Part shown: positions 22,495-33,097 of the stretch, in pieces
Layout of the letters: the number at the start of each line of letters is the position of its first letter
Numbering within the stretch: the first letter of the stretch is position 1
Assembly (NCBI GenBank): GCA_905221605.1
Contig: CAJNDS010000768.1
Coordinates: forward strand, 520,359-584,358
Source: Symbiodinium natans
Taxonomy: Eukaryota > Sar > Dinophyceae > Suessiales > Symbiodiniaceae
Length of the DNA: 64,000 nucleotides
Direction of reading: 5' to 3'
Notes under the pieces: model-generated
What the model was told of the DNA's origin: nothing
The model's database searches: none
What the model saw: only the letters and a program-made list of their open reading frames with translations
Translations under genes and position numbers: made by a program

Positions 22495-24690
22495 CTTGCC
22501 GCTCCCACCCCCACCCCCCACCCCCACCCACCCCGCCATTCCCCATGGTCCCATGGCCCCAGCCTTCTACCATAGGCCCTAAGCTGAGTTTTAAGGGCTC
22601 CATCGCACTTGCTCCACTTCCCCCCCCATGACCCTCTGGCCCCATGGCTTCATGGCCCCAGCGCCCCAGGGCCCTACCCCCATGGTTCCATGGCACTATA
22701 AGGGCTCCAGTACGTGCCCGCTTCCTCCACTCCCCCCGATGGCCCCATGGCTTCATGGCCCCAGCGGCCCAGGCCCACCCCCAGGTCCATGCCCCTCTGG
22801 CCCCACGGCTTCATGGCCCCCACCACCCCCCCCCACCCGCCCCCCCCCCCCACCCCCCCCCACCCCCCCCCCACCCCCCCCCCACCACCCCCCCACCCCC
22901 TGCCCCGCCCCAGCCTTTACCAGAGGCCTCAAGCTGAGTTTGGGGCTCAGTGCAATGCCTGCTGGCCCTCTGACCCCATGGCTTCATCCCAGGCCTACTT
23001 CCATGGTTGAGTTTTAACGGTTTCCGCCCGACCGCCCCCATGGCCGATCATGGCCCCACAGCTTTCATTGCTTCCTCCACTCCCCTCGACCGCTCTGCAT
23101 GGCCCTCTGGTCCATAACCCCAGCGGCCCAGGGCCTACGCCAGGTCCATGGCCCCAGCCTTCACCATGCCCAAGCTGACACCTCCATGACATCTACAAAC
23201 CCCATGACTTCATGGGCCCAGCGAGTTTTAAGCGCTTCCTCCACTTCCCCCCGACCGCTCCCCATGAGCGGCCCAGGGCCTACCCCCCCCCCCCAGGTCC
23301 ATGGCCCCAGCCTTCACCATACCCAAGCTGAGTTTTGGGGCTCACCCCCCATGGTCCCATGCCCGCCCTCTCCGCCCACTCCCCATGGCTGGCCCCATGG
23401 CTTCATGGCCCCAGCGCCCCGGGGCCCTACCCCCATGGTCCCATGGTTCAGCCTTCTACCATAGGCCCCAAGCTGAGTTTAAAGGGCTCCAGTGCCATTT
23501 TCCTCCACTCCCCCCGCCCTCTCTGCCCACTCCGACTGCTACCCATGGCCCTCTGGCCCCATGGCTTCATGGCCCCAGCGGCCCCAGGCCCTAAGCTGAG
23601 TTTTAAGGGCTCCAGCGCATGCCCCGCTTCCTCCACTTTCCGGGACCGCTCCCCATGCCCCTCTGGCCCACGGCTAGGGCTCACCCATGGTTCAGCCTTC
23701 GGCCCCAGCGGCCCAGGGCCTACCCCCAGGTCCAGCCCCGGCCTTCACCATACCCAAGCTGAGTTTTGGGGCTCACCCCCATTCTAACATGGCCCAGCCT
23801 TCTGCCATAGACCCTAAGTTGCTCCACCCCGCCCGCCCCAGCCCCATGGTCCCATGGCCCAGCCTTCTACCATAGGCCCTAAGCTGAGTTTAAAGGGGTC
23901 CAGTGCATGCTCCAAGGGCATGCCCGCTTCCTCCACTCCCCCCGCCCTCTCCGCCCACTCCCACTGCTCCCCATGGCCCTCTGGCCCCAGCGGCCCTAGG
24001 CCCTAAGCTGAGTTTTAAGGGCTCCAGCGCATTCCCGCTTCCTCCACTCCCCCGCCCCATGGCTACTCCCATGGTCTTCTGCCATAGGCCCTAAGTTGTT
24101 CATGGCCCCAGCGCCCCAGGGCCCTACCCCCAGGGTCCCATGGCCCCAGCCTTCTACCATAGGCCCTAAGCTGAATTTTCAGGGCTCCAGTGCATGCCCG
24201 CTTCCTCCACTCCCCCCGCCCTCTCCGCCCTCTCCGACCCCATGGCTTCATGGCCCCAGCGGCCCAGGGCCCTACCCCCATGGTCCCATGGTCCAGCCTT
24301 CTACCATTGAACTGAGTTTTAAGGGCTCCAGTGCATGCCAGCTTCCTCCACTCCCCCCGACCGCTCCGCATGGCCCTCTGCCCCATGGCTTCATGGCCCC
24401 AGCGGCCCAGGGCCTTCCCCTATGGTGCCAAGGGCTCCAGTGCATGCCCGCTTCCTCCACTCCCCCCGCCCTCTCCGCCCACTCCGCTCCCCATCATGGC
24501 CCTGGCCCCATGCTTCATGGTTTCAGCGGCCCTAGGTAAGCTGAGTTTTAAGCCGGGACCGCTCCCCCCCGCAATCCCCCGCCCCACCCGCCCATATGCC
24601 CCCCCTCCACCTGCCTTCCGCCCCCCCACCCACACACCCCCCACCCCCCCACCCCACCCCCCCACCCCCCACCCCCCCTCCTGTCGGGGT
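22495..24690. repeat. GC-rich satellite-like tandem repeat
   Basis: A complex unit of about 120-290 bp recurs ten or more times with internal deletions. Its landmarks are GGCTTCATGGCCCCAGCG, TAGGCCCTAAGCTGAGTTTT, AGGGCTCCAGTGCATGC and CCCGCTTCCTCCACTCCCCC. It is rich in NcoI-like CCATGG sites and flanked by C/CA tracts (22830-22900 and 24600-24680). ORFs up to 150 codons across it are proline-rich repeat artefacts. Confidence 0.9.
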
Positions 24691-24922
24691 TGAGCCGGAC
24701 AGAGCGTGCTTCAATTCTTAGGATGGGGTCGGCGGCATTGGCGGTAGCCATTAAATAAATCATAAAAAAACGACTGCAGGGCTTCTCTTAAACTATACCA
24801 CACCTGCCGGAAGATTGGTGAGGAGGTGTTGTGAAGAAAGCCTCCGCGCAACTTGCAGATGTCGGTCTTGTCGGAACCTTCGAAAATTGTTGGCCACACA
24901 CCATTACCATCCGTTTTGCCGT

Positions 24923-24924
<2 letters not shown>

Positions 24925-24973
<49 letters not shown>

Positions 24974-25010
24974 GTGAGTGAGAGTGAGAGAGAGACAGAG
25001 AGAGAGGCGC
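24925..25010. repeat. (GA)n microsatellite with GAGT interruptions
   Basis: GAGA repeats at about 24928-24965 continue with GTGAGTGAGAGTGAGAGAGA. It lies about 50-130 bp beyond the stop codon of the minus-strand ankyrin gene, probably in its 3' flank. Confidence 0.9.
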
Positions 25011-25057
25011 CGGCCGCCGGACTGGAGGAAGACAAAGAGGCCCAGGATGTTTAGCCA

Positions 25058-27355
25058 CTACTGATCTGCACCCTGCAAGAGTGCCACGATGTTCTGGTGC
25101 CCGTTGCGAGCTGCGGCACTGAGGGGAGTCTCCTCGCCTGCCTTGCTTGGCATTGTGGCTCGAGCCCGTAGGAGTAGTCGCACGACCTCCACATGACCTT
25201 CACACGATGCTGCCCCAAGAGGCGTCACCATATTACTGCCGCAAGATTGGTCCTTGCTGGCGCCAAAGTCCAATAGTACGTTTGCGACCTCTGTGTGGCC
25301 GTGCTTGCACGCCAGGAGAAGAGGTGTGGTGAAGTCTTGTCCGCAAGAACGCTCTGTACTTGCCCTGAACTCCAAGAGCACGCGCGCCACTTCTGCATGG
25401 CCAAACTTGCATGTTACAGCAAGGGGCGTTAAGCCCTGATATCCACAGGGCTGTTCCTTCGCAGCATGAAACTTCAACAGCACACGAGCCGTCTCTACGT
25501 GACCCAGTCTGCAAGCCACACCTAGGGGGGTTGCACTGCCAAGGTCTCCGCATCCCCTATCTTGATCAACGCTGGCCTCCAAAAGCAAACGCACTATCTG
25601 CACATGGCCATGTAGCAATGCCACGCCGAACGGCGTCCTGCCACCCTTTTCACAAACCTTCTCCTTGTCGGCACCGGCCTCCAACAATAAACGCGCAATC
25701 TGCACGTGGCCGAGGGCAGCTGCTAAGCCAAGAGGTGTTTGCCGGTCGAAGGCGCAGACCTGGTCTCTGTTCAGCCCCGACTCCAGCAGCATCCGCGCCA
25801 TCTCCACATGTCCATGGTGGCATGCCCATCCGAGCGGTGACATCAACGAGTGAACACCGGAGCCGCTAGACTTCTTCCTGTGAACGCCGCTCGCCAACAG
25901 CAAGCTCACCATGTTTGCCCGGCCTAAGCGAGACGCCTGGCAAAGAGGCGTCTCGCCTTGGGCGACTTTACTTGAATTTGCACGAGCTGTCAGCAGCATG
26001 CGCACCACATCCACATGGCCCCGTTCCTTTGAAAAATTCAATTTAACCCCCAAAGCGGTTTCTGGCTGCAATCCCAATTCGAGTGAGAATACTAGGGGTG
26101 ACCCCAAATTTCAGGGTTCATGTATTCTAGGGGTCGGGCTGGTTGCTGATATTATTCCCTTATGGTCCCTTTATACATGTACAAAAATCACCCCCCCCCC
26201 CCCCCCCCCCCCAAAGACCCAATTCTCATTATTTAAGGCCCATATTATAGTCCCCAAGGTTCGATGCCCAAGCGGAGCGGCGTCATGCCGGACCTCCCTT
26301 TGTCGATCTTTGCACCAGCCTCCGAAAGAAGGCGCGCCGCCTCTACGTGGCCTTGGTTCTTCGTAGGGAGTGAGGAAATGAAGGCCCTATATTATACCCT
26401 TAAAGGGAGTATATAGAGTACCCCCTTCCCTCATTCCCTACCTGCTGCAGAAGCCGTGCCCAGAGGTGTCTCTTCAGCGCAGATCGCGTCCATGTCCGCA
26501 CGAGCTTCCAGAAGCAAACGGAGAATCTCAAGGTGGTTGTGCCTGGCTGCTACATGGAGAGGCCCAGGTGCAAATCGGCTCGCATGTTGAACGTCAGGAT
26601 TTTGTGGTCGACTCAGTATGGCTTCCACCTTTGATGCCTGGCCACTTCGGACTGCATCCCGAAGCTCCCCTTCCTCCTCCCTCGAGGCCGGGATCAGCGG
26701 AAGCAACACCAGCTGCACGTCGATAGGCTCGACCACTCGGTCCTCGGATCTTCACAGCGATTTGCGCACCCTCAGTTCAAGGTCACCCACTGTGGTCCTT
26801 AACCAGTAGCCATTCAGATTTTGTGAGAAACCCTGAGTTCCTAAATGTTTGACAAGTCCATACTGGGAACTGTGCCTTAGTGTCGGCATCCTCCAAGCAA
26901 GCGTTGCCATGCAGCAGCCTTTGCTGGAACCGGGAAGCGCCACATAGCAGCTGCAGCTGCTGCTTCAAAGTGCGAACATCTTTCAGCTCTCTCACCTGGG
27001 ACAATAAGCTGCTTTGAGGTGGTATAGTCCGGCAAAGTTCAGTGAGTCCTCTGCAAGTTGGTACATGAGCTGAAGGTAGAAGAACAAGCAGCCAAGCACC
27101 CTTCAAGAAACCGCGCGAGACAACGAACTTCAACCTCGCAACACTCAACTCTGTCCCCAATACCCCTTCAAAAAGGAATGTGCCTTAAATGATGTAGGGA
27201 TCCTCATGATGAATTAAGGCATATTCCTTAATTAAGGGGTATTGGGCTCTCTCTGTCCACGTTGCCGGTATGGCAGCCAGCTCCTCCCCCGAGGCTGTCC
27301 AAACATGTAGCTTGGCAGACCAGTTGTATGGGCGCAAGCGCTTCATGGGATGCAT
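25058..27355 (-). CDS. Ubiquitin-like + 12-ankyrin-repeat protein, five exons
   Basis: Exons on the minus strand: 27355-27254, 26995-26876, 26742-26442, 26351-26263 and 26026-25058, giving about 526 aa. All junctions keep frame. Residues 1-95 resemble the N-terminal beta-grasp of dinoflagellate ankyrin proteins (SGEELAAIP, then DVRTLKQQL, then IDVQLVLLPL). Twelve ankyrin repeats follow to the C-terminus, with a period near 33-35 and the signature TPLG.A...GHVE.ARLLL. The exon 3/4 join restores TASA-A-GHVE and the exon 4/5 join restores TPLRLGI-ERGHVDVV, which strongly supports the model. The introns are GA-AG (27253-26996), GC-AG (26875-26743), GT-AG (26441-26352) and GA-AG (26262-26027); three carry palindromic elements. 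The start could be either of two in-frame ATGs, 27355 or 27346. A protein-binding scaffold is inferred; partner unknown. Confidence 0.85.
26027..26262 (-). mobile_element. Intron 4 of the ankyrin gene, introner-like (family D related), GA-AG
   Basis: The intron begins GAACCTTGGGGACTA and ends TTTTTCAAAG, after which the exon resumes with GAAC. GAAC thus occurs at both edges like a 4-bp target duplication. The left part carries the family D end CCTTGGGGAC, and the right part has AACCCTGAAATTTGGGGTCA like other D copies. A C-tract of about 17 bases (G on the coding strand) lies inside. Frame and ankyrin periodicity are restored only with this excision. Confidence 0.75.
26352..26441 (-). mobile_element. 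Intron 3 of the ankyrin gene, 90-nt palindrome, GT-AG
   Basis: On the coding strand it starts GTAGGGAATGAGG and ends CCTCACTCCCTACGAAGAACCAAG. The first 13 bases pair with CCTCACTCCCTAC, and the inner arms AGGGGGTACTC / GAGTACCCCC-like sequence also mirror. The donor GT lies in the terminal repeat itself. It is a different family from the other intron elements. Confidence 0.8.
27155..27254. mobile_element. MITE-like element, family B, inside intron 1 of the ankyrin gene
   Basis: Termini CCCAATACCCCTTCAA and TTAAGGGGTATTGGGCTC, with a central GGATCC. CTCTGTCC occurs at 27149-27156 and 27251-27258, an 8-bp direct repeat like a target-site duplication. The GA donor of intron 1 (coding strand ACA|GAGAGAGCCC) falls at the element's edge. 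Confidence 0.85.
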
Positions 27356-27385
27356 GGCTCGCTTGTTGCTGCTTTCTTCTTTGTT

Positions 27386-27395
<10 letters not shown>

Positions 27396-27416
<21 letters not shown>

Positions 27417-27420
27417 GGGG
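27396..27420 (+). repeat. Poly-G tract (25 G after 12 T)
   Basis: A T-run passes directly into 25 G, about 40 bp upstream of the ankyrin gene start. On the gene's strand this reads C25 then A12. Confidence 0.95.
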
Positions 27421-27487
27421 TATTTCTAACGGCCGGTGGAGATCAGGTGAGGTGAAGCCTGCCACTGCCCCAATCCAAAGTATCTCC

Positions 27488-27748
27488 TCACCTCAAAGTG
27501 CATCCACTTCTGAGAAGCAGGTCAACGGGTTCAGGGAAAAGGGCGAACTTTAAGGACATACCGAGGGCAATGCTTGAAGCGCCACGTACGTCGTGGGCTG
27601 AAGGCGCGTAGCTTTTAGGGATGTTGGCGACAGCCAATGAAAGGCAGGTCCAGAGATCAGCTCGAGCAATGCACAAGATGTCGCTACGCCACAAGTCTCG
27701 GAAACCTGAAAGAAGCGGCCTCCTTCTTCCAGGTGGGCTTAGGGGCAC
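27488..27748 (-). CDS. Hypothetical exon, ~86 aa
   Basis: An open minus frame with protein-like composition (an Arg/Asp/Leu-rich block followed by a mixed hydrophobic part) that ends at a TGA or TAG near 27488. No ATG is obvious, so it may be an internal or last exon. No domain is recognised. It shares strand with the ankyrin gene and could belong to a gene upstream of it. 27760-28120 shows no supportable gene. Confidence 0.35.
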   Translation of the reverse strand: MPLSPPGRRRPLLSGFRDLWRSDILCIARADLWTCLSLAVANIPKSYAPSAHDVRGASSIALGMSLKFALFPEPVDLLLRSGCTLR

Positions 27749-28123
27749 TTAGGGTCTAGGGGATGGGGGATATTGTGCCCTCACCTCCTGCGCACACGCA
27801 GTTTACCTAGTTTCTTGCACGGGTGGGAAAGGTTCAGCGAAGGACCTAAAAGAAACGTAAGAACTGTATGCCTTGCTTACAGCATGTATGTTGACATGCG
27901 AGCCAGAAGATCCCGCCTTCGAACTTGGGCGCCGGCGCCCGTAAGATCTCACAGAAGAAAGTCAATGGCACCGCTTCCCGACACAAGCATCTGAACAACT
28001 CAAGCCTGACAGCAAATCATGGCACATAAAGACCCAAAGAGCGCAAGAGGAATATGCCTTCAACCACTAGGATGCCGAGATCATTTTTCGGGACTTTCTT
28101 GGGATCGCCCAGATTAGGCAGCA

Positions 28124-28166
28124 GGTTTAGGGTTTAGGGTTTAAGGGTTTAGGGTTTAGGGTTTAG
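28124..28166 (+). repeat. Interstitial telomeric repeat (TTTAGGG)6
   Basis: Six units, one with an extra A (TTTAAGGG). The following 28170-28840 has short AT-rich and G-rich stretches and no gene I can support. Confidence 0.9.
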
Positions 28167-28934
28167 TCGGCGCAGGCCCAGAACATTATAAGACCAGGGC
28201 GCGGCAAATCACACATCGGGCGTCGCTGAGGAAAGTACGTAATGTAGGGGCCTGAATAGTTAGAATAGGCTTTTTTTTTTTGGGTGGGAGGGGGGGCCTT
28301 GGTGTTGACATGCTTGGGTGACTAACAATCATGAACATCCTAAGTTCGCAATCGTACTTTTATCTTCTAGTCAGAAGCATCATCGTAGCAATATTTGATC
28401 CTAATAAAAAACATGCTTACAAGGTCCTATGATGGACAGTCGGTGGAAGAGCCTCGTTCCACTGACGCACGAAGCCGCGAAGAATCTGGGAGATGAAGTC
28501 CAAAGCCTCACAGAGCCACAACCATCTTCAAGGGCTATTGAAGTCTTGAAATTCTAGACCCATGAGTAGCCTAGGAATGAAAAAGGGTACCCTTTTCTGT
28601 TTACAGGGGCTTATAAGGGAACCAAAACCTTAGAACAGAGGCCTACCCTGGGTCCTGAAATTCAAACGGAGAGAGACAATGATAGTAACTTTTACTATTA
28701 TGACTCAAGTACCCATGGCCCGACAGGCGCAGTGGGGGCCTAAAACTCAACCTGGTCCTTTGCTAAACCGCCTAAAGCCCACAAGGAATAGGCGGCTTTA
28801 AGCCGACCCTAAACTTTAGCCCTAAACCACACTGCCTGGCCATTTGAGGTGTCAATCCAGGGCGGGCGACAGCCGTGGTTGAGGGTGGGGAGGGGGGGTG
28901 CGGCAAAGCCAACCCCGAGCAAGAAGCCTGCTTG

Positions 28935-29209
28935 CGGAGTTGTCTCTGCTGGTCCTGGGCGGGCTCCCACAAGTTCTGCCTTCACATGCCGACCTTCCCC
29001 ATATCTCCGCCTCACATGCTCAAGGGTTGTTGAGGGACTGGCAGTGGGCCTATGTTGCGTGCGCTCTTGCATTGTGCCAAACGCTTCCCAAGACGTTCAG
29101 GTGCGAAAAGGTCGAGGGGGACGAGACCGGATCAACGTCACAAATATTTGCATGCAGTTGCGCATCCCCAAGTCAGATCTGTCAGGTGCTGCTTGACCCA
29201 CTAAGTTAG
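28935..29209 (+). CDS. Hypothetical exon, up to ~91 aa
   Basis: The frame ending at TAA 29207-29209 reads plausibly as protein, with a hydrophobic Leu-rich beginning and a Cys- and charge-containing end. A CAG|GTGCTG donor-like site near 29186 would place a family D element (29239-29343) in the following intron. No domain recognised. The alternative plus frame 28849-29196 is more basic and less likely. Confidence 0.35.
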
Positions 29210-29238
29210 GGTTTACTCATGGTCATCCTAAACCTATT

Positions 29239-29343
29239 CCTTAGGGACCAAATGGCACGGAAAAGTGGGGTCACCTACCTATACTCCCTATGTGGCTATA
29301 TGTAATATGAACCGCCAAAAAGGCGTTCATTTAGTCCCCCCCG
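29239..29343. mobile_element. MITE-like element, family D copy 5
   Basis: The left arm CCTTAGGGACCAAATG pairs with CATTTAGTCCCCCCCGG. The interior GGGGTCACCTACCTATACTCC corresponds to the GGGGTCATATACC segment of copy 2. Confidence 0.75.
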
Positions 29344-29390
29344 GCATGTTCTGCTTGAAAACGGAGACCCATCACATTCCTGACTATTAG

Positions 29391-29606
29391 TTACTGCTGG
29401 GATTCATCGGCTGTTTTATCTGCTTTCAAGCGCTCACCCCCAAGACTATTTTTGGAAAGCCCACCGTTACCCTTTGCCAAACATAGCCGGTTCTTCAGCA
29501 GGCCAGCCCGGAAACCCGAGTCACCGGTCTCTGTACGGTCATTTTGGAACGGCGACTGCTCAACGAACGCCATCACGAGATGCTGCCCTCCAGGTAATAG
29601 GTCCAT
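29391..29606 (-). CDS. Hypothetical ORF, 71 aa
   Basis: A complete ATG-to-TAA minus frame with a balanced, charged composition and a Lys/Asp-rich C-terminus. The plus strand has a competing frame ending at a CAG|GTAATAG donor-like site (29590-29600), so the strand is uncertain. No domain recognised. Confidence 0.3.
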   Translation of the reverse strand: MDLLPGGQHLVMAFVEQSPFQNDRTETGDSGFRAGLLKNRLCLAKGNGGLSKNSLGGERLKADKTADESQQ

Positions 29607-29678
29607 GATTCAAAGGCTTTGGTGCATGCATATCTTCTGAATGCCAGTCTTTGGCCACTAAGGCAAGGTCGTATCATG

Positions 29679-29766
29679 CCCTAAACCCTAAACCCTAAAC
29701 CCTAGACCCTAAACCCTAAACCCTAAACCCTAGACCCTAAACCCTAAACCCTAAACCCTAAACCCT
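29679..29766 (-). repeat. Interstitial telomeric repeat (CCCTAAA)12
   Basis: Twelve units, two reading CCCTAGA, otherwise perfect. Substitutions are few, so the tract is relatively young or homogenised. 29770-30070 contains no supported gene. Confidence 0.95.
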
Positions 29767-30072
29767 CCATCCTCACGCGCCCAGCGATCTCAATCGATGT
29801 CCGCCAGGCCAGGGTCGCGGAGTCGGCGAAATGCATGGCCCGGACTCATGTTTGACCGATCGCAGTGGGAAAGGAATGTCAGCACACCTATACTGGTTTA
29901 GGGCTTAGAGTGCCTAACTTGGAACCCTAACAACAATTAATGATTTTAGCTGCTTCTTGGGGATTAAAGGTGCAAAACAAAAACTTTTACAAGTATCCCT
30001 AAGACACCAGTCCGGTCCATGTACTCGGGCTCAAAGCCCTCCACGACAGAGATCTGATGCACCAAACGCCGG

Positions 30073-30582
30073 ATGAGCACTTGCTTGATCGCCCACTCTC
30101 TAACATCGCCGGGACCATTGTACCTGCGGCACGGTGACAAAACTATTGATGCCCAGGAGTCGTCTTATCTCTTCCTTTCTACGTTTGTTAGCCGAAGAAA
30201 AGTATGCACTGCGCCCGAGATCTTCAACGCAGGCTGTCACAAGCTGGCTGCCCAGGGACTTGTTGCTGCAGTAGTACCTGGTGAAGCGTACACCGCGTTG
30301 GAGACCGCGTCTGTTGTAGAACCAGTCCTGATCGTAGTGCCATTATCACAGGAATTGTTGGCAGACTTGCATCTCTTCATATCTCGCAAGGCACGCCACA
30401 TCAAGAGCTTACAGCAAGAGAGCGCGACATCAAGTCTACCACGCAGGCTCATCGAGTTTCATGCGACTAGCTGCGAAAGATCGCTCCCAACCATGCCGAG
30501 GCTCATTCTCCTCCAGGTTGGCTACTTGCTGGCAGTTTCCTCTGGTGTTGTAATGTCTCTCCTGCAACTGCTATTTGCTTAA
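30073..30582 (+). CDS. Hypothetical protein, 169 aa
   Basis: The longest open plus frame in its neighbourhood, ATG to TAA. Residues about 70-100 are Ala/Val/Leu-rich, residues 110-135 are basic, and the last 25 residues are strongly hydrophobic (RLILLQVGYLLAVSSG onward), compatible with a C-terminal membrane segment. No domain recognised. The minus strand has only a short mirror ORF, which favours plus-strand coding. A further plus frame, 30692-31072, downstream has no recognisable features and is not called. Confidence 0.4.
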   Translation: MSTCLIAHSLTSPGPLYLRHGDKTIDAQESSYLFLSTFVSRRKVCTAPEIFNAGCHKLAAQGLVAAVVPGEAYTALETASVVEPVLIVVPLSQELLADLHLFISRKARHIKSLQQESATSSLPRRLIEFHATSCERSLPTMPRLILLQVGYLLAVSSGVVMSLLQLLFA

Positions 30583-31199
30583 GAACCCCCAAAAGAGTAA
30601 AAAACAGTTATCCCTGTATTACCCTTAATAAGGAAGAATATTTGTAGGCAAGCAAAACTGTCCCACCCCATTGCAAGGCTGATAGGCTCGCTTGCTCTGG
30701 CGAAGCAGGCCGCGCAAGTTGACCCTGAACCAGGCCGTCCAATTTGACCCTCAACTCCTACTTCAAGGGGCCAGGGTACTGGATGAATCTACTCTCCCGT
30801 TGCCAATCCGCATTTCCGTGTTCTTCCTTAGGCACAAGCAATTTGGGAAGTCATCCATGGCCACCCCTTGTCGGAAATATAGTGATCGCGCCATCTACGT
30901 CGAATCTACGACTTTGCCTGATAAACCCTCATGCTCCCACGACATGCATACTGTACAGCCCCAGCCACGTGAGTCAATTTGGCAACGCTATCCTGCAGAA
31001 AATCTGGCAGTAGTTCGGCTGGCTGCTCGGGCAAGATATCGTAGGTTTCCTCAACTGAAGCATCTCGAGTGAGGGGAACCTTCTGTCCACAAGCATCATG
31101 TCATCTGCTCGAGCTACGCATGTCCTAGGGCAGAAGTAATATTGACAAATGCAGTCACAGATGCTTACCACTGCAGTTGGGGTCGCATCTACATGCAAT

Positions 31200-31520
31200 C
31201 TTATGATTCACCAGTGTAATCAGGACATATATTCTCACATGACATTAGATGGCATTTTCTTACTACTGTTAGTCTTACTGCACGAAAGTATACAAATATT
31301 TCAATATCAACGGTGAAAAATGATTATAATCATATAGTAGCCAATAATACAATAACTCAGGTCTCAGCACGATAGAATAGTACAATCATGTGGAAATCGA
31401 TTGATAGCATAGTACGAAATAGTAGAACATTAAGGTACTAGTATAACAATACCAAAAAAGTAATCATATAACCTCATATCACTATGGTACAGAAATAGAT
31501 AAGAAGAATATGAAAAAACA
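31200..31520. other. AT-rich non-coding stretch
   Basis: Base composition drops to about 30% GC, with many ATA/AAT triplets and no coding frame. It forms the 3' flank of the minus-strand nucleotidyltransferase-like exon. A similar stretch lies on its other side at 32395-33075. Confidence 0.7.
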
Positions 31521-32369
31521 ATAAGAAGAAGCAATTCTTTCAAAACAAGAGTCGTCCTGAGCTGACAACCTCAGCGCCGAGCCCCTCGGGCTCCGGCCAA
31601 CATGAATTCCCGAAGGCTTCTTGTGGTTCCCTTTCGGCCCCCTGCACCGGAAACCTTCTATTGGCGCAGGGTTCCAAGGGAGTACTGTGCGATTTGTGTT
31701 GAAGCTGGCCGCCCGATGGTGCAAGCACGCCGCGAGTTTTCGCATCTTGTCTTTGGTCACCGGCGAATCAGAGATGATGTACATGTCCATGTCGCTGCCG
31801 GGGATTCCCGTGCGCGTGCGGCTAGAGCCAGCACACTCCAACTTATGGTGCTGTCCAAGCTCCTGGCCGATGCAGCGCGCCACCAAGGGCAAGATGGTTT
31901 TCACAAAACGGTACTGCGGCTGTAGCTCATCTGCTTGCTGGATCAGCAAGCCTTCTGCCCGTCGCCTCTCATCCCTGTGCCCTTCTGACCCATTTCTGAG
32001 GAGCTCATCCATTTGCTGAAAGTTCCGTCTGTCAAAAACAAGAGGCCTCTCAGCGCAAGCGCGACTAAATTGCTCAGCCGTTGCCTTCAGCCTCTGCTTC
32101 ATGTCTCGTTCTTCTTCTTTACTCTGCGCCTGTGCATCCTTCATCAGGTTCTCCACTCTAGTTGCGGCGCAGGTTAAACTCGCGTGCTTGCCATCTGCGT
32201 AGTCCAAATAGTCGCGGACTGCCCGGCCGAAAGACATGAATCGGCGAAAGCCGGTCCGGTCCTGCAGGGCATTTTGCTTTCTCAAGTCGTTAAACTGGTG
32301 ATTGAAACGTCTGCACTGCTCTCCATCCAGATAATTGGTGGGCTTGCTGTCCGAGATGCTTCTGGCGCT
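31482..32369 (-). CDS. Nucleotidyltransferase-fold protein, internal or C-terminal exon
   Basis: An open frame of 295 codons. It starts after TCTGTTAG|AGC, an acceptor-like site immediately downstream of two coding-strand TTTAGG(G) units. The first ~150 residues are helical and charged. The core is GSSRTRTGIPGSDMDMYI, which fits the NTase superfamily pattern hG-S...G.(x)SD-D with the paired aspartates. The tail after about residue 240 is probably intron or 3' flank, because it runs into AT-rich sequence. Pattern resemblance is to archaeal CCA-type, OAS or CD-NTase-like enzymes. The third catalytic Asp is not visible, and the remaining exons were not found, so activity is unproven. Confidence 0.65.
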   Translation of the reverse strand, partial: SARSISDSKPTNYLDGEQCRRFNHQFNDLRKQNALQDRTGFRRFMSFGRAVRDYLDYADGKHASLTCAATRVENLMKDAQAQSKEEERDMKQRLKATAEQFSRACAERPLVFDRRNFQQMDELLRNGSEGHRDERRRAEGLLIQQADELQPQYRFVKTILPLVARCIGQELGQHHKLECAGSSRTRTGIPGSDMDMYIISDSPVTKDKMRKLAACLHHRAASFNTNRTVLPWNPAPIEGFRCRGPKGNHKKPSGIHVGRSPRGSALRLSAQDDSCFERIASSYCFFIFFLSISVP

Positions 32370-32394
32370 CTAACAGATCCTAAACCCTAAACCC

Positions 32395-33075
32395 CGACTC
32401 CTGTTGAAACCGAAAAGTAGCATGATCATGTAATCATAATAGTAAAATCACAACACAAATACAAAAATATTTGGAAACAATAACACAATATTACACTAAC
32501 AACTATGTATATATATATATATATCTATCTATATATTTATATTTATGTATATAGTACAATCATAAGCAACAGGCAGAATGTTACTAAGATAATGCAACAT
32601 TGTAAGAACAAGAATGGCATAACGACATAATCGAATAGTAATACACATGTACACTCATATAAAAATGTACGAACATAATATAGTCGAATATGGTAGTACT
32701 ATGCTACTAGAATCTTCTAATGAGGTCATACTCAAAAAACAGGGTACCAAAAAAACACAACAAACCCCTTAAGAATCTGAAAAAAATCAGATATTTTACA
32801 AGGCCAAGATATTGAGAAAACATTTTCTAACAACAATCGAATATAAATACAATAAGTTTCTAGCTGCCATCACGAAAACAACAGAATCAAATATTATGCA
32901 ATTCATATACATATCACAACATCAATACACAACAATCAATACACTTGAGCAAAATATAAAATATATAATATATTTGATTGTGCACATTGCATTGATCACT
33001 ACGTTCTTCGAAATGGACACAAGGGGTCATACTCAAAAAAGCAGGGTACAAAAAACACAACAAACCCCTTAAGAA
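32395..33075. other. AT-rich non-coding stretch with repeated 3' motif
   Basis: Strongly AT-rich, with TA microsatellites (32505-32523). The sequence AACCCCTTAAGAATCTGAAA with its preceding ACAC context occurs at about 32755 and again at 33055, bracketing about 300 bp as a direct repeat. No coding frame. Confidence 0.7.
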
Positions 33076-33097
33076 TCTGAAACAAAAACTTCACGAG

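Noticed and set aside
22628-24693. Pro-rich ORFs in the GC-rich satellite
   Set aside because: Repeat-derived; frames shift between units and all strands show them.
30692-31198. Overlapping plus and minus ORFs of ~125 and ~75 codons
   Set aside because: No domain, no splice context and no preference for a strand.
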